A stretch of DNA of 64,000 nucleotides from Fallopia convolvulus (lineage: Eukaryota > Streptophyta > Magnoliopsida > Caryophyllales > Polygonaceae). Below the pieces are notes generated by a model. The model searched no databases. It worked only from the letters and a program-made list of their open reading frames with translations, and was not told the DNA's origin. Below, piece after piece: positions 12,074-24,295 of the stretch. The stretch is from assembly GCA_964016875.1 (NCBI GenBank), contig OZ024726.1:33593503-33657502 (forward strand), written 5' to 3'. The translations under genes and the position numbers were made by a program. Within the stretch, counting starts at the first letter, position 1. Each line of letters starts with the position of its first letter.

Positions 12074-12844
12074 CAAACATTCTTTTTCTCCTTATTTTGT
12101 TGTGCATATTCTTTAACCAAGAGACCTTTTTTACAAAAAAAACAAGAGACTTCCAATCCACCCTCCCCAGAACCCTTATTTTGAACCAAAACATAACATT
12201 TTTCACTCTACAAAACATACCTATCCAACTAAGTCCTAATCCCCGTATAGGGTCAAGCTTATCTCGACTAGGGAATAATTTTGTGGAGCAACAAATAAAA
12301 GGCTAAAGCTCAAATTGGTTGTCAAAAAGAGGGATCATGTAAAGGGTGGATAGGGATTAATAAGGCTCATAAAAAATAAGTTCTCTATCATATGACTTTC
12401 ACAAGTAATGAACTAAAAATCTTATACAGGTCTCAAGAAATAGATAACCATCATAATTCCAAGAGATAATATGCATAAACAGAGTAAATCACACAAAAAA
12501 AGAAAAGGCTAAAATAAGAGCTCACAAGGTTAATTTTTGTTGGATTGCAACTACTCATGCTAAAAGTAATACATGCTCAATTTCATCATATGCTATTCCT
12601 CTATAAAAATAATTTCATACTAAGAATCAGGCTATACCATCAAAAACATGCTGAAAGGAAATTACATGGTCATGCAAACAATTAACTATCATAGAACCAA
12701 AAGACATGGTATCCATCCATTCTAAAAATCTTTTTGGAATTTTGAAATTTTTTCAATTTTTGGTGATTTTTTATATTTTTTCAAAACAAAGACAAAACAA
12801 AGCAAACAAAACAAACAAAGAAACAAGCAAGCAAGTTTTCTTTC

Positions 12845-12899
12845 CCTCCCTACCCCATACTTATAATTACAATGTCCCCGCTGTAATAAAGCGGGGACA
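12845..12899 (-). promoter_or_regulatory. Internal (central-like) purine tract with perfect hairpin
   Basis: TGTCCCCGCT (12873-12882) and AGCGGGGACA (12890-12899) form a perfect 10-bp stem with a 7-base loop. Beside it lies a C-rich tract (CCTCCCTACCCCATACTTA) that reads as a polypurine tract on the sense strand. The arrangement repeats that at the 3' PPT. Unit 2 copy near 24166-24220. Role unknown. Confidence 0.55.
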
Positions 12900-12974
12900 A
12901 AAGGATAGGGAAAAGAAAAAAAACTCACAAGATAAATTGTGAAGCAAAAGAAACATTCCTTAAAAGCTAAATTA

Positions 12975-14538
12975 TCACCATGGTGGTGGTGGAAACTGGC
13001 GCTCAAAATTGCCCATGAACTCATACGTGGTCCTCCAGCACTCCTCATCAACCGTCACCCGCTGCTCCATCGTCCTCCAACGAGCATCTGCTTGTTGATG
13101 CCTCACATCCTCTAAAGCCATGCGAGCTGCATAGACACCCTCCCAACGCTCCATCCGTTGGGTAAGCTGTGTCTGCTGCAGGTTGAGCTGTTGCATCTGG
13201 AAAGACAAATCATCGACCCATGGAGGTGGAACACTTGATCCAGAATAGGTGGGCTGAGGAGGCGGTTGGTAGTGATCTTGGAGCTGGAAGTGGTCTTGAT
13301 AGATCACCAGGTTGTAGGGCACCATACCGTACGACTAGGGCTCGGTAGGCGGAGGCGCTTGATCATTGTTGAAGCCGAATGCCTCGGTATTGACCTCAAA
13401 ATAATCATTAACAAGCCCAGGTTTGTCGTTATCGAGGTCGTCTTCGTTGCCAAGTACCTCGGTACCGAGGTCATCATCCTCGATATCGAGCTCCTCCGTG
13501 GCTGCCTCATCTTCATCCATAGCAGTTCCTTCTCTGTCGAATCTTGTATCACACTCCCTCAATGACGGCTCATCTTGTGGCTTCTTTTCTAACGGGAACG
13601 CATGACCCGTCCAAGCTTCATACCAGTTTGGCACATAAAGCAACTCCAACTTTGCCCGAGTAAGCAGCACATCCTGACCAAGTACCTTGGTGGCTATCCC
13701 TCCTTTGGTCCTCACAAAGATGTTGGAAGAGAACCAATACTTGGAGTCTAGCTTCTGGGGACGGTGTGGAGTATAGCGTGTGAGGTCGGTACCGAGCTTC
13801 TCCGCCAGAAGACTCACCAAATTCCCGCACCATACTTCCTTTGACTTGACCCCGTACTTCTCGACATATTTCAACCATTCATACCCCAAGTTCAAGGGGG
13901 GAAGGGTCCTCAAAAAGAATGGTGCGCAGGCATGCAACCTCCAACCGTGTTGGCCTTGAAAGCTCTTTCTTAGGCCAAAATGTGGCGCCCAAGACTCGAA
14001 GGATGATACAGAAGATGGGGTTGATGATGCTTGCCCCTGGGAGTGCCGGTGCAAAAGGATTGACCTCTCCGGAAATGTAACTCCAAGTGTCGGTGACCTT
14101 GAAATCATCGCCCTTGTAATTCCGAGAGTGGTGAGGAAGCTCGAGGATTTCATTGAATTGGGCCATTGTGTACTCGTGATCAACATTGCCCAACTAGAAC
14201 TTGATCTTCCCAACCGAAGTCTTGGTTTTGAAACTTGTTTGGAGGGTGGCTATGAACTCGGCGGTGAGGGTCGGGTAATGCGGTGTGGCCTCCTTCTTCA
14301 ATAGATGAGATATACCAAGAATGGAAAAAGCATGCTTGACATCATCGTAGATTCCCATAGCCCTAGCGCTTGACCTCGAGAACCACCTAGTGAAGTGGTC
14401 CTTCTGAAGGACTGAATCAAAGACCTTAACTTGCTCCCGAGTGGTCAACACGACATCGTCCATGTGTGGAGGAGATGGGGACCTTTGAGTCCACCTCGTC
14501 TTTCTGGCTCTAGCGTTAGCTCGGCTTGTGCTTGCCAT
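12975..14538 (-). pseudogene. Athila-type extra ORF (copy 1), degenerate
   Basis: Start ATG at 14538 (MASTSRANARARKTRW). The reading runs about 520 codons with an in-frame TAG at 14194, a frameshift near 13900 at a G-run, and a TAG at 13335. The middle (LRVLGATFWPKKELSRPTR, WLKYVEKYGVKSKEVW) resembles the plant-specific ORF downstream of pol in Athila elements (ATHILA ORF-1 / 'putative plant transposon protein'). An acidic stretch (EDEAATEELDIEDDDLGTE) follows. The C-terminal part is Gln-rich and probably coiled coil (MQQLNLQQTQLTQRMERW). In Athila this position is sometimes called env-like, but I see no signal or membrane segments. Palindromic modules (13427-13495, 13780-13800) lie inside the coding sequence. 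Family assignment is from memory of sequence style. Confidence 0.6.
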
Positions 14539-15670
14539 TTGGTACCTGAAAATACATGGAAATTCAAGATAAGATCCACACGAACCAATCAAACTAAAAC
14601 CCCATACTTGCACTTGAAAATGGTCTCGACTTTCCTCGTTACCGAGCCAATTGGGTCAATAACGAGGTATCTGGGTTTGGCTCTAGATCTAAGCATTCTC
14701 AGGTCGTTACCGACCCTCTTAGGTCGATAACGAGTCTGGGCAAGTACACTATACAAGTAATTCCGAGTTTGAAATCTCAAAATTTCCTACAATTAAACAC
14801 AATTTCAGCCATGATTCCACACAAAAACACACCATCTAGAACATGCAACCCCATACTTGCTCGAAACCCTATCTTATCATGCCAATAAGTGCCAAAATTT
14901 CTTGGTGAAAATCAATCAATTTAAGAACAAGTTACTTCATGCTCTGCTTATCAAAATTCAATGCAAATCAAGCCAGAATAACCGAATTTAAATAAAGAAC
15001 AATCACCAATCAAAGAAGCAATAGAAGCTTAATGCAATATAGACATGCAAACCGATTTCCACATACAAGATCTAGATATGAGTTTTACCCCAAATTACCA
15101 TGAAACTTCGAGAAAAGAGTTAGGGTTTAGAAATCATACCGTAGATTAGAGAATTGTAGAATAAAAATCGAAATTCGAAAGGGTAACGAGGCTTGAGTGC
15201 TCCGGTAACGAATCACAAGGGTTGTGCTCGTTATCGAGTGGGTCGCAATCGGGACTGGGTTACGCGGTGGTGCTTCGATCAGTTAGGGTGAGAAACCCGG
15301 TGAGATTCAATCGGGATTTTGAAGGTTTTTGGCTTGAGATTTGGTGTGGGATTTGAAGGCTTGAGAGTGTTTTAATAGGAAGGGGAAAGAGGCGGCGTGA
15401 GGAGGTAGGGAGAAGATAGAAGATAGATTAGGTTTAAAAACTTACCTGCCTGCGTCGCTGGATTTGCGTGCTGTCTCAGGTCGGTATCGACCCTCTCAGC
15501 TCGATACCGAGCCTGGGCAACTCATTTTCAGTGTCTTTCGAGCCCGACTTCCTATGACATTTTTGCTCCAAAAATATTCTATCTTGCAAACTTCTAAACT
15601 ACTAAAAACTCAAAAGAAAGCTAGGAAAAAGAGCTAATAAAAAGAAAGGAAAACTAAACTAAAACTAAAA
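14539..15670. other. Non-coding spacer between extra ORF and protease, copy 1
   Basis: No plausible ORF. Contains palindromic modules at 14635-14668, 14700-14734, 15180-15250 and 15476-15515. The unit 2 equivalent is 25860-26991. Confidence 0.6.
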
Positions 15671-15720
15671 ACCGGGTTGCCTGCCGTAAGCGCTATTTTT
15701 AACGTCGTTAGCCCGACGAA
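15671..15720 (-). ncRNA. Post-protease double hairpin, inner element copy 1
   Basis: On the sense (minus) strand: stem-loop 1 CGTCG-GGCTAA-CGACG, linker TTAAAAATAGCGCTTA, stem-loop 2 of the form CGGG-AGGCAA-CCCG. In copy 1 the second stem-loop has one change (plus strand CCTGCCG; unit 2 has CCTCCCG). It starts 15 bp beyond the protease stop. Equivalent structures with different stem sequences occur at 38582-38634 and 34399-34443. This is a candidate structured RNA element, not a known ncRNA gene. Confidence 0.5.
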
Positions 15721-15734
15721 CTTACCTTGGATAA

Positions 15735-16790
15735 TCAAAGTGGTTCCTTCTTGGCCTTGTCGGGGTTTTGAGAGACCCCATAATTAGCCTTAAAGGCATT
15801 GTTATTTCTTCTTACTAAATTTGGTCCTTCATCTTTTAACAATATGCCCGGTATTCCTACACAAGGGTTAGTGAAATCCGAAAACCAAAGAGGTTTCGAT
15901 TCCTCTATAACATAAATAGCAGGATATGGTGTAGGAATATGATATAAGGAAGGATCATGATCAGTGATAGTGAGTCCAGAGTTAGAATATTCACCTCGAT
16001 CCATTAGTGAGGGTGTCGGCACCGAGGTAGTTGAGGTCATTATCGACCCATCAGAAGCAAAACCTCTCTCGACGTCGTGCCAAAACGCGTCGCCTCTGTT
16101 GTATTGTTGTACGAAGGGCTCGGTACCAACCCTAAGAGGGTCGGTAACGGTGTAGCTCTCGTAATCCTTACTAATTGGAAGGGAAACTCCAGACTCAGCA
16201 ATGTCGAGCTCGGGCCGAGACATCTCGATTTGTGCGGTGGCGATTGTGTCATTTGCATTTTGATTAAGGCTGAACTCTACCCGTTCCTCTCCTATGTAAA
16301 AGGTGAGGATTTCTTTTCGAACGTCAACTCTAGCGCCCGTTGTAGCAAGGAATGGCCTGCCCAGAATGATGGGGACTAGAGGATGTTCAGGCATATCGAG
16401 AACAATAAAGTCGTTTGGTATGAAGAATTTCCCCACTTGAATGGGATAATCATCAACGACTCCTGTAGCCTTTACACTTGATCCGTATTCCATATACAGC
16501 CTCATATCTACGGGTTCCAAAGGTCCCATGTTAGCTTTTGACCAGATTGATAAGGGAAGTAAATTGGCACTAGCTCCTAAATCACATAAAGCCTTAAATC
16601 GGTGGTCGCCTATGCCAATAGTGATAGCAAATCTCCCTGGGTCACCTAGCTTTTTTGGAAGAGTAATATATCGGACCTCATCTGTAAGCTCTGTTATTGA
16701 TCGTTTCCTGCTAAGAATATCTTTCAAAAATTTTGTGTAAGCTAGCATTTCGCTTAGGGCCTCAACGAAAGGTATAGAAATTTAAGCCCT
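15735..16790 (-). pseudogene. Retroviral-type aspartic protease domain, inner element copy 1
   Basis: Open for 337 codons (16748-15735). LPKKLGDPGRF is followed by the catalytic ALCDLGASANLLP motif (DLGAS version of the DTG active site) and by IILGRPFLATTGA, the second conserved protease segment. This is the gag-pro maturation protease of plant Gypsy elements. In the same frame, upstream sequence (FVEALSEMLAYTKFLKDIL) continues from gag, but a stop and frame change near 16785 separate the two. The C-terminal extension (about 16250-15735) has no known fold, and the polyprotein ends without entering reverse transcriptase. Confidence 0.8.
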
Positions 16791-18514
16791 GGAGAATCTT
16801 AACGAAACGCTTAAACTTGCCTTCAGTTGAGTCCTTAGACTTCTTAGTAGGAAAGGGGAGAGACTTCACCAATCTCGGAGCCAAAGCGGGCTCGAGAGGT
16901 GATTCTACCTGGTCGATAATAGGGTCAATCAGTGCCTTAGAAGGATCGGTACCGACCCTAGTAGGGTCGGTATCGAACCTGGGACTAAGAGAGGAGCTCG
17001 GTGTAGAAAACTTACCTGGGTTGGGGTCGGTGATGACCTTGGGAGTATCGGTACCAAGTGGTTCAGGCTCGGTAATAACCGTCTTTGGCCCGTTGTCGAC
17101 CTGGGTCGTGTCGTCTTCTTTAGAATCGGGGTCCTTCTCCTTGGCTTTGGCACGATCCGGCAGTGTCTTCCCGCTTTTGAGGTGTACGACTGCTATCTGT
17201 CCTCTAGGGTTCTCCTCGGGGAGGCCCGGGAGTAGCCCTTGCGGCCTCGGAATCTGTACAGCCAGGTTTCCTAGCTGTGAGTCGACACTCTTCTTCCCAA
17301 CATCGAACTCTCCCCATCTTTTCATCTGGTTGATAAGGTTGGCTTGGACTCCAGTGATTTCATTCATGACGCCATTAATCCCTTCATAGAGTCCTTGCAC
17401 CCAAGATGGTGGCTCTTGATAGCCTGGAGGTCGATACGGTGCGGGCCTTTTATCCGGAGGGGGTGCTGCATAACTTGGATTTGAATTTTGATTTCCCCAA
17501 GCTGGATAATTGTCTGGCCTGTCAAAGTTATTAGGCAGGTTCCTGTATTGACCTCTCATATAGTTCATCTCAGCATATGTCTCAACGGCTCTAACCTGCT
17601 CGATGTTAGTGCAAGCAAAAGTAATATGGGTAGAAGAGACACACTCTTGACAAGGTTGAGAGGTTTTTAGAAAACTTACCTGTTTCTTTAGACAGTTGAC
17701 CTCATCATGTAGAAATTGATTTTTGACATCTGGATCAACTTCGTCCTTATTAGGCATGTATAGATGCTTCTATGGCTGGGATGGCTGTTGGGTCCCATAC
17801 ATGGCATCGTAGTTAGACAACTTATCCAGCAATTACCATGCAGAAGTGGGATCCATCTCTATAAATCCGCAAGCAGTGTGTGTGTTGATGTAGTTCTTTG
17901 TTTCTGCATTAATCCCTTGGAAGAAGATTTCTTGGAGCACATATAGGGGTTTCCCATGAGTGGGGCACTGTCTGAGCATCTCCTTGAACCTCTCACATGT
18001 CTCTACAAAGGTCTCGTTAGGTAGCTGGTGATAGGAGGTGATGCGTTTTCTCAACTCCGTTGTCTTGGCAGGAGGGAAAAACTTTGTAAGAAATTGATCA
18101 TACAAAGCCTTCCAAGTCCTGATAGATTTAGGAGGTAAGCTCTCCAACCAGCTCAGGGCCTTTCCAATAAGGGACCACCTGAAAGCTTTTAATAGAACAT
18201 ATTCTAGTGAGACACGTCCAGTAAGGGCACTCAGTAGGTTTCCCTTCAAACTGAGCCCGTTTAATTAAGGATATAAATTGAGACTTGATCTCAAAAGTCT
18301 TCTCTATCTCCGGAAGCACAATTGCAGACTCTGGCACCCTCAGTTCTGGATGCATATATTGCTTGGTATACCTCGGATAGGCATTCAACTGCTCTTGTAG
18401 ACGGGCATTATCCTCTCGTTGACGTGCAACATTCACTTGCTCTCGTTCAGCTGTTGCGGCAGCAGTGTCTCGATCACCTTGTAACGCCTCCATTTGCCTT
18501 TGGAGAGCGGCCAT
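16762..18514 (-). pseudogene. gag, inner element copy 1, degenerate
   Basis: Three overlapping frames carry a plant Gypsy gag. The N-terminal part (18514-18128) starts MAALQRQMEALQ and contains a coiled-coil stretch. The capsid core (18249-17833) has FRWSLIGKALSWLESLP and YHQLPNETFVETCERFKEMLRQCP. The C-terminal part (17757-16762) has a Pro/Asn-rich spacer and a TDPTRVGTDPS-type repeat encoded by palindromic modules at 16945-16985 and 17024-17090. Breaks: a frameshift near 18240 and stops near 17835 and 17762. Both tandem units share these lesions, so they predate the duplication. No zinc knuckle was found. Confidence 0.75.
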
Positions 18515-18737
18515 CTGTTATTCCATCTGTTCAGGAGTCATTTCCATGACTTGGTTTCCTCTTCTTCTGCGGTGCATGGTGCGTTCTGGTTCAGAAGAAT
18601 AACCAGTGTTATCAAACTCGAGCCTGCGACGTCCTGCTGGCACAAGCTGAGAAAACAGACAAAAGAAAACAGGATTAAAAACAAAAACGGGGTCGGGCTA
18701 TTCCCAGACCCACAAGTAAACAAACAAACACTGTTGC

Positions 18738-18757
18738 TTCCCCGGAAACGGCGGCAA
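18738..18757 (-). promoter_or_regulatory. Primer binding site, inner element copy 1 (degenerate tRNA-Asp type)
   Basis: TTCCCCGGAAACGGCGGCAA on the plus strand resembles the 3' end of plant tRNA-Asp (as matched at 40981-40998) with a few mismatches, two bases from the LTR. Unit 2 copy near 30059-30078. Confidence 0.65.
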
Positions 18758-18759
18758 TT

Positions 18760-19215
18760 TGTTGGGAGGGTTTCCTGACAACAAATAAAATTTGTAGTCA
18801 AGACCCCGCTGAGTATAACGAAGTCAGGATTGTCCACGGGAAACAAGGTTGTCTGTTTACCGACCTAAGAAAACAAGAAAACAAAGCAAAAACAAGGCAA
18901 AAATAGCTACGAAAAACTTCAGTACCGACCTTGTCAGGGTCGGTAACGATGCTGGAATTCTACTAAAACAGAGCAAATAACAGGATGCGAGTGCAGGCTC
19001 GGTACCGATCCTAGTGCCTCGGTAACGAGTGTATACGAATGCAAAACTAAGGAAAATCAAAGGATAGAAAGCTCTAGGACAAGGGCTACCACAACATAGC
19101 CATGTATATAAACTCATGTGAAGGATAAAGATCATGCCTTTGAAGATAAATCTATCAACTTTCGTTGACTAAACAAGCAGATCAATCAACTTTCATAAAT
19201 CAATTCACTTTTCTA
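18760..19215 (-). repeat. Truncated 5' LTR of inner element, copy 1
   Basis: Only the first 456 bp (plus-strand sense) of the LTR remain before the tandem-duplication join. The missing 1 kb would contain the U3 promoter side of the LTR. Confidence 0.9.
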
Positions 19216-19222
19216 AGGATTG
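19216..19222. other. Tandem-duplication junction with filler
   Basis: AGGATTG joins inner LTR sequence (…CACTTTTCTA) to outer LTR sequence (CAAATGACAAG…). It belongs to neither parent sequence as seen at about 10278 or 7900. The identical filler is at 30537-30543. Confidence 0.85.
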
Positions 19223-20184
19223 CAAATGACAAGAAAAGAGTTTGGGTTGTTTGAATGATAGGGAGGCTATGATTGGGTTCACCACAATGGGACTATACAA
19301 TGTCAAGCAAAAATCTCTCTAAGGTTTGCAAGCAATGGTCTATCATGGTCAATTGTCCTAAAATATCTCCTATCCTTTTTCAAGGCAAAGGAAACTACTC
19401 TAATCTAGCTTAATTCCTACTTTCGTGGTAATTAACCCTAGATTAGGTGTTTTAAACATATCAATAATTATAAATAACCATTAAGAAATTAGGTATACTT
19501 TCTTGTTCATAATCATGCTCAACATCTAAAATATGAGAAAATACTAGTTAACAATTTCCACATGCACTTGGTGTGCAAGAATTAAGTAGTAAACCAAAAC
19601 ACACTCAATCAAAGAGAGATCTTCACCGAAACATCATATAATCACCATTGGGCTACACATAATCCCAACACAACCATCTAATCACTCGTAATTGACAAAA
19701 GCATAGCATAAGAAATCAATCTAATCATCACATACATGGAAATAATGAAAGGCAAAGCAAGAAATAAGATAAATGGATAACTTACACTTATCATTCAAAT
19801 TAAGTCTTGATTCTTCATTCATCCATGGAAAACAAGTTGGAGCTGAGTTTATCTTCCAAATTCTCCAAGTACAAGAGAGCTCTAACAACCCACAAAGGGG
19901 TTTTGAATCTAGATCTACTAAAAAAACTAGCTAAAATCTAAGTAGAAATGTAAATCTAAGAGATATTTGAAGGAAAAATGAAGGAGAGAAAAGTCTTCTA
20001 AAATTTTGAGTTCAAATTTTTTTTGCTTTGGTATTTATATGTGGCCCCAAAATGTAGGAGGGATACAACCCTAGATTGGGAGAGATACAACAATAATCAT
20101 GCTAAAATGATCATATAATTGTATGTTTTATGCACAAAAGTGGGGGTTAATCAAATCAAAAGGTGTTATAAACATATGTTATCA
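19223..20184 (-). repeat. Truncated outer LTR, unit 2
   Basis: Matches 7907-8865; the first about 170 bp of the LTR are absent. The purine tract follows at 20185, then non-coding outer internal DNA to 21143. Confidence 0.9.
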
Positions 20185-21143
20185 AACTCCCCTCAGCTTA
20201 AATCTTGTTTGTCCTCAAGCAAAGATGTACATTCAAAGATTGATATTTCAAAGGAAATATAAAGGTTGTCTCCATGCAAAAGAAATACAAGCATGATTTT
20301 GGAATGTGAAATATGTGATGAATGAAATCATAGAAGATAGCAAGCAAGTGGTCATTCAAGAGATTAGGCTAGCATAAAATCCATAGACCTCACGATAATG
20401 AAAATGTGATCCACTTACTCTCAAGTGCTTGAAGGACGTGTTTCACTCATTTTCAATTCGAAGAAAGTATTCTACCATAAGCTTGCATCAGTGTCTTAAT
20501 TTTTCACCACTAAAAACCATGCACATTACACAAAAAAGAGGTCTTTTATTCGATTGTAATGGGGTGAAGCTAATGAGAAAGGGCAGGGATTATATTTGGC
20601 TTTGTTGTTCTAGTTTGATGAATACTGGAAAAATTATATCTTGACTAGACTAACTCTTGAAAAATTCGTATTCCATTAATTGCAAAGTGATTTCATATTC
20701 ACATATCACTTTCTCTCTTTATTCCTTACTCCCCCTTTTCTTTTTTTATCCCTTTCATTTTTATTTTTCTTGAATTTTCAAGTCATTTTTTTTATTTTTC
20801 TTTCTTTCTTTCTCTTTTTTTTTTTGGTTGTTGTTTCAACCAAACACTTCACACTTCGATTTTTTACATTGAATTCCCCCAATCTTAGCTTCTAACCACA
20901 CAAGTAGGTCAATATAGAATTTTTCTAATTCCTCGGAAGGAAAAAAGGATAATAATCTAAGGCTCTGAATTCTTTTGTGGTGCTTAAAAAGAATAGGCTA
21001 ATACAGGCTTAAAGGGGGCTAAACATTAGGGATTAAATATAAGAGGTCGATATGGGTAAAGTGGGTTATCAAATAAATTCGCCTTAATCATTTTTGTGCA
21101 AGCACAATAGTATAAATGTGGTCTCGAAAAATAGCTCTAAATG

Positions 21144-22606
21144 TGTTGGGAGGGTTTCCGGACAACAAATAAAATTTGTAGTCAAGACCCCGCTGAGTAT
21201 AGCGAAGTCAGGATCGTCCACGGGAATCAAGATTGTCTATTTACTGACCTAAGAAAATAAGAAAACAAAGCAAAAACAAGGCAAAAACAGCTACGACAGA
21301 CCTCAGTAACGACCTTGTCAGGGTCGGTAACGATGCTGGAATTCTACTAAAACAAAGCAAATAACACAATGCATGTGCAGGCTCAGTACCGATCCTAGTG
21401 CCTCGGTAACGAGTGTATACGAATGCAAAACTAAGGAAAATCAAAGGATAAAAAGCTTTAGGACAAGGGATACCACAACATAGTCATGCATATAAACTCA
21501 TGTGAAGGATAACGATCATGCATTTGAAAATAAATCTATCAACTTTCGTTGACTAAACAAGAAAATCAATCAACTTTCATAAATCAGTTCACTTTTCTAC
21601 TTGTTTTGAATCCAAAGCTCAAAACTTTCGTTATCGAACAATATCAACATTCAAGTTCACAACTTTCTCTTTCGATCAAGCAATAAACTCAAATTACTTC
21701 GACTCTCGTCTAAGCATAAGCACAAACAAGTAATTCAAAAGATAGAAGGCAATCAAAACATCAACACATTCATTCAACCATGCACAACTATGTCGGGTTT
21801 CAACCCCGACCCTAGAAAAGAGAACTACTCACTCATCATTGAATCAAAACAAACAATTTTATTAAAAGAGAAAATTGAAAAGTAAAACTTACTTGAAACT
21901 AAAAGAATATTATCTTACAACCACATGTTCAAACTCGAAATCAAAGAAGAACAATAACAAACTCGATCTCGACCTTCTTTCTCTCTCTCGATCGAAATCA
22001 GAACCGAAATCTCCAACTAACGTCTTCTTCCTTTCACAACTTGCTAACCTCCCTCTCTAGAACATAGAAAAACAAGGTATTTATACTAGAGAATGCTATC
22101 TAATAAAGATCTAAAAGATAAAAACTTTCTAAACTAAAAAGATTACAAGATAAAAGATATAACTTCGAAAGTCGGCGCTGCTCTACCGACACAAGTTACC
22201 TCGGTAACGACCTGCACAGGGTCGGTAGACTTTTGCTGAATTCTTTTGAACAAAACCCGTTGCACAACTGGGTAACGACCCTCACAGGTCGGTAACGAGC
22301 TCTCTGTTTTGGGTTTATATGCACTCTTTCATGGCTTCACTTGAACTTCTTCTTGATCTTTAACACGCACACTCCCTTTTCTTCCTTTAGGCACTCCACG
22401 ATTCACCACCTGACTTCAACTTCACTTGAAAATGCTCCTTTCCGCTTCAAAAACCTACAAAAAGATACAAAACGGAGTAGGTTCCATACTTTTCACAAAA
22501 TATGCAAACTTATCCAAAAAAACACAAAACTAACACTAAACCTTCTAAAACTAAACTAAACAACCTAAGAAAGACACCTAAAACTAGACTAAAAACACGA
22601 ACATCA
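21144..22606 (-). repeat. 3' LTR of inner element, copy 2
   Basis: Near-identical to 9824-11286. Isolated substitutions include GCAAGTGCAG to GCATGTGCAG and CTCGGTACC to CTCAGTACC. Confidence 0.9.
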
Positions 22607-24295
22607 AAATACCCCATACTTAAAATTGCTTGTCCTCCAGCAATCACTAAACAATAACCAAAACCAAACATCATGCTCATCAACCAATAGCCTTCATCTA
22701 AAAACAACAACATCAAAACATAGCAAAAATAGCGAATGACCATTAACGTCATCACACATATATAAACATTGATAGACATAAGCAACTACAATCCTACCTC
22801 ACCAAAGATATGTGTTTCACTCAACTCTCAAGTGTTTGGGCTATAAAAATTCAATCTCTCAACTCAATCTTATATGAAAAAACTCATAGAAATTGGAACT
22901 TATATCACTAAACTCTCCACCTAAGATTTGTCAAAACAAGCAAAAATCGTCAAGAGAACTTAGGCTCAATGAAAAACTTCATAGAAGCTTCCATTCGGCC
23001 ATGTTGTAATGGGGCTTGGTAAAAACAAATAGGTGTGGAAAACTTTTGGCTATGTGGTGCTAATAATATCCGGAATATAGACTCCTAAAACTCACACAAA
23101 TCACCAAAAACTCTTATAAAAACAATATACCAAACTCACTTCTCATTATGCTTTTTCTTCACTCACCTTTAACCCTAGAAAGCCTCATATAAGCATAAAG
23201 AATCTCTGGTTTAAACTTTATACACACTGCACATCTGCCTTCTCTTCTTTCTTCTACATTTCTTTTTTCATCTTCTTTTTTTCCATCACTTGCCTCGTTA
23301 CCGACCTGAAAGGGTCGATAACGAGCTACATTCTCCTCGATTTTACTTCTTTTTTTCCATCGGTACCGAGCCCACATAGGCCGGTATCGATCCAAACATT
23401 CTTTTTCTCCTTATTTTGTTGTGCATATTCTTTAACCAAGAGACCTTTTTTACAAAAAAAAAACAAGAGACTTCCAATCCACCCTCCCCAGAACCCTTAT
23501 TTTGAACCAAAACATAACATTTTTCACTCTACAAAACATACCTATCCAACTAAGTCCTAATCCCCGTATAGGGTCAAGCTTATCTCGACTAGGGAATAAT
23601 TTTGTGGAGCAACAAATAAAAGGCTAAAGCTCAAATTGGTTGTCAAAAAGAGGGATCATGTAAAGGGTGGATAGGGATTAATAAGGCTCATAAAAAATAA
23701 GTTCTCTATCATATGACTTTCACAAGTAATGAACTAAAAATCTTATACAGGTCTCAAGAAATAGATAACCATCATAATTCCAAGAGATAATATGCATAAA
23801 CAGAGTAAATCACACAAAAAAAGAAAAGGCTAAAATAAGAGCTCACAAGGTTAATTTTTGTTGGATTGCAACTACTCATGCTAAAAGTAATACATGCTCA
23901 ATTTCATCATATGCTATTCCTCTATAAAAATAATTTCATACTAAGAATCAGGCTATACCATCAAAAACATGCTGAAAGGAAATTACATGGTCATGCAAAC
24001 AATTAACTATCATAGAACCAAAAGACATGGTATCCATCCATTCTAAAAATCTTTTTGGAATTTTGAAATTTTTTCAATTTTTGGTGATTTTTTATATTTT
24101 TTCAAAACAAAGACAAAACAAAGCAAACAAAACAAACAAAGAAACAAGCAAGCAAGTTTTCTTTCCCTCCCTACCCCATACTTATAATTACAATGTCCCC
24201 GCTGTAATAAAGCGGGGACAAAAGGATAGGGAAAAGAAAAAAAACTCACAAGATAAATTGTGAAGCAGAAGAAACATTCCTTAAAAGCTGAATTA

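Larger units (their letters stand above)
9824..19215 (-). mobile_element. Inner element, copy 1: gag-pro LTR retrotransposon without visible pol
   Basis: Inserted in outer-element DNA; the 5-bp target duplicate AAATG lies at 9819-9823. Order in transcription sense (right to left): truncated 5' LTR, degenerate tRNA-Asp primer site, gag, protease, double hairpin, long non-coding spacer with palindromic modules, Athila-type extra ORF, internal purine tract, 3' purine tract, 3' LTR. No reverse transcriptase, RNase H or integrase motif appears in any frame. The element would have needed pol in trans from a relative. Confidence 0.88.
7907..19222. repeat. Tandem unit 1 (about 11.3 kb)
   Basis: Unit 1 runs from inside the outer 3' LTR (CAAATGACAAG at 7907), through outer internal DNA and the inner element, to a break inside the inner 5' LTR at 19215 plus a 7-bp filler (AGGATTG, 19216-19222). 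The next base restarts the same outer LTR sequence. By eye it differs from unit 2 only by scattered substitutions and 1-3 bp indels. Confidence 0.93.

Noticed and set aside
12975..14538. Envelope protein for the extra ORF
   Set aside because: Position is env-like, but no signal peptide, furin-type site or membrane segment is visible.
16817..17389. 190-codon open frame on the plus strand (and its copy at 28138-28710)
   Set aside because: Antisense shadow of gag; composition follows the palindromic modules and no domain is recognisable.
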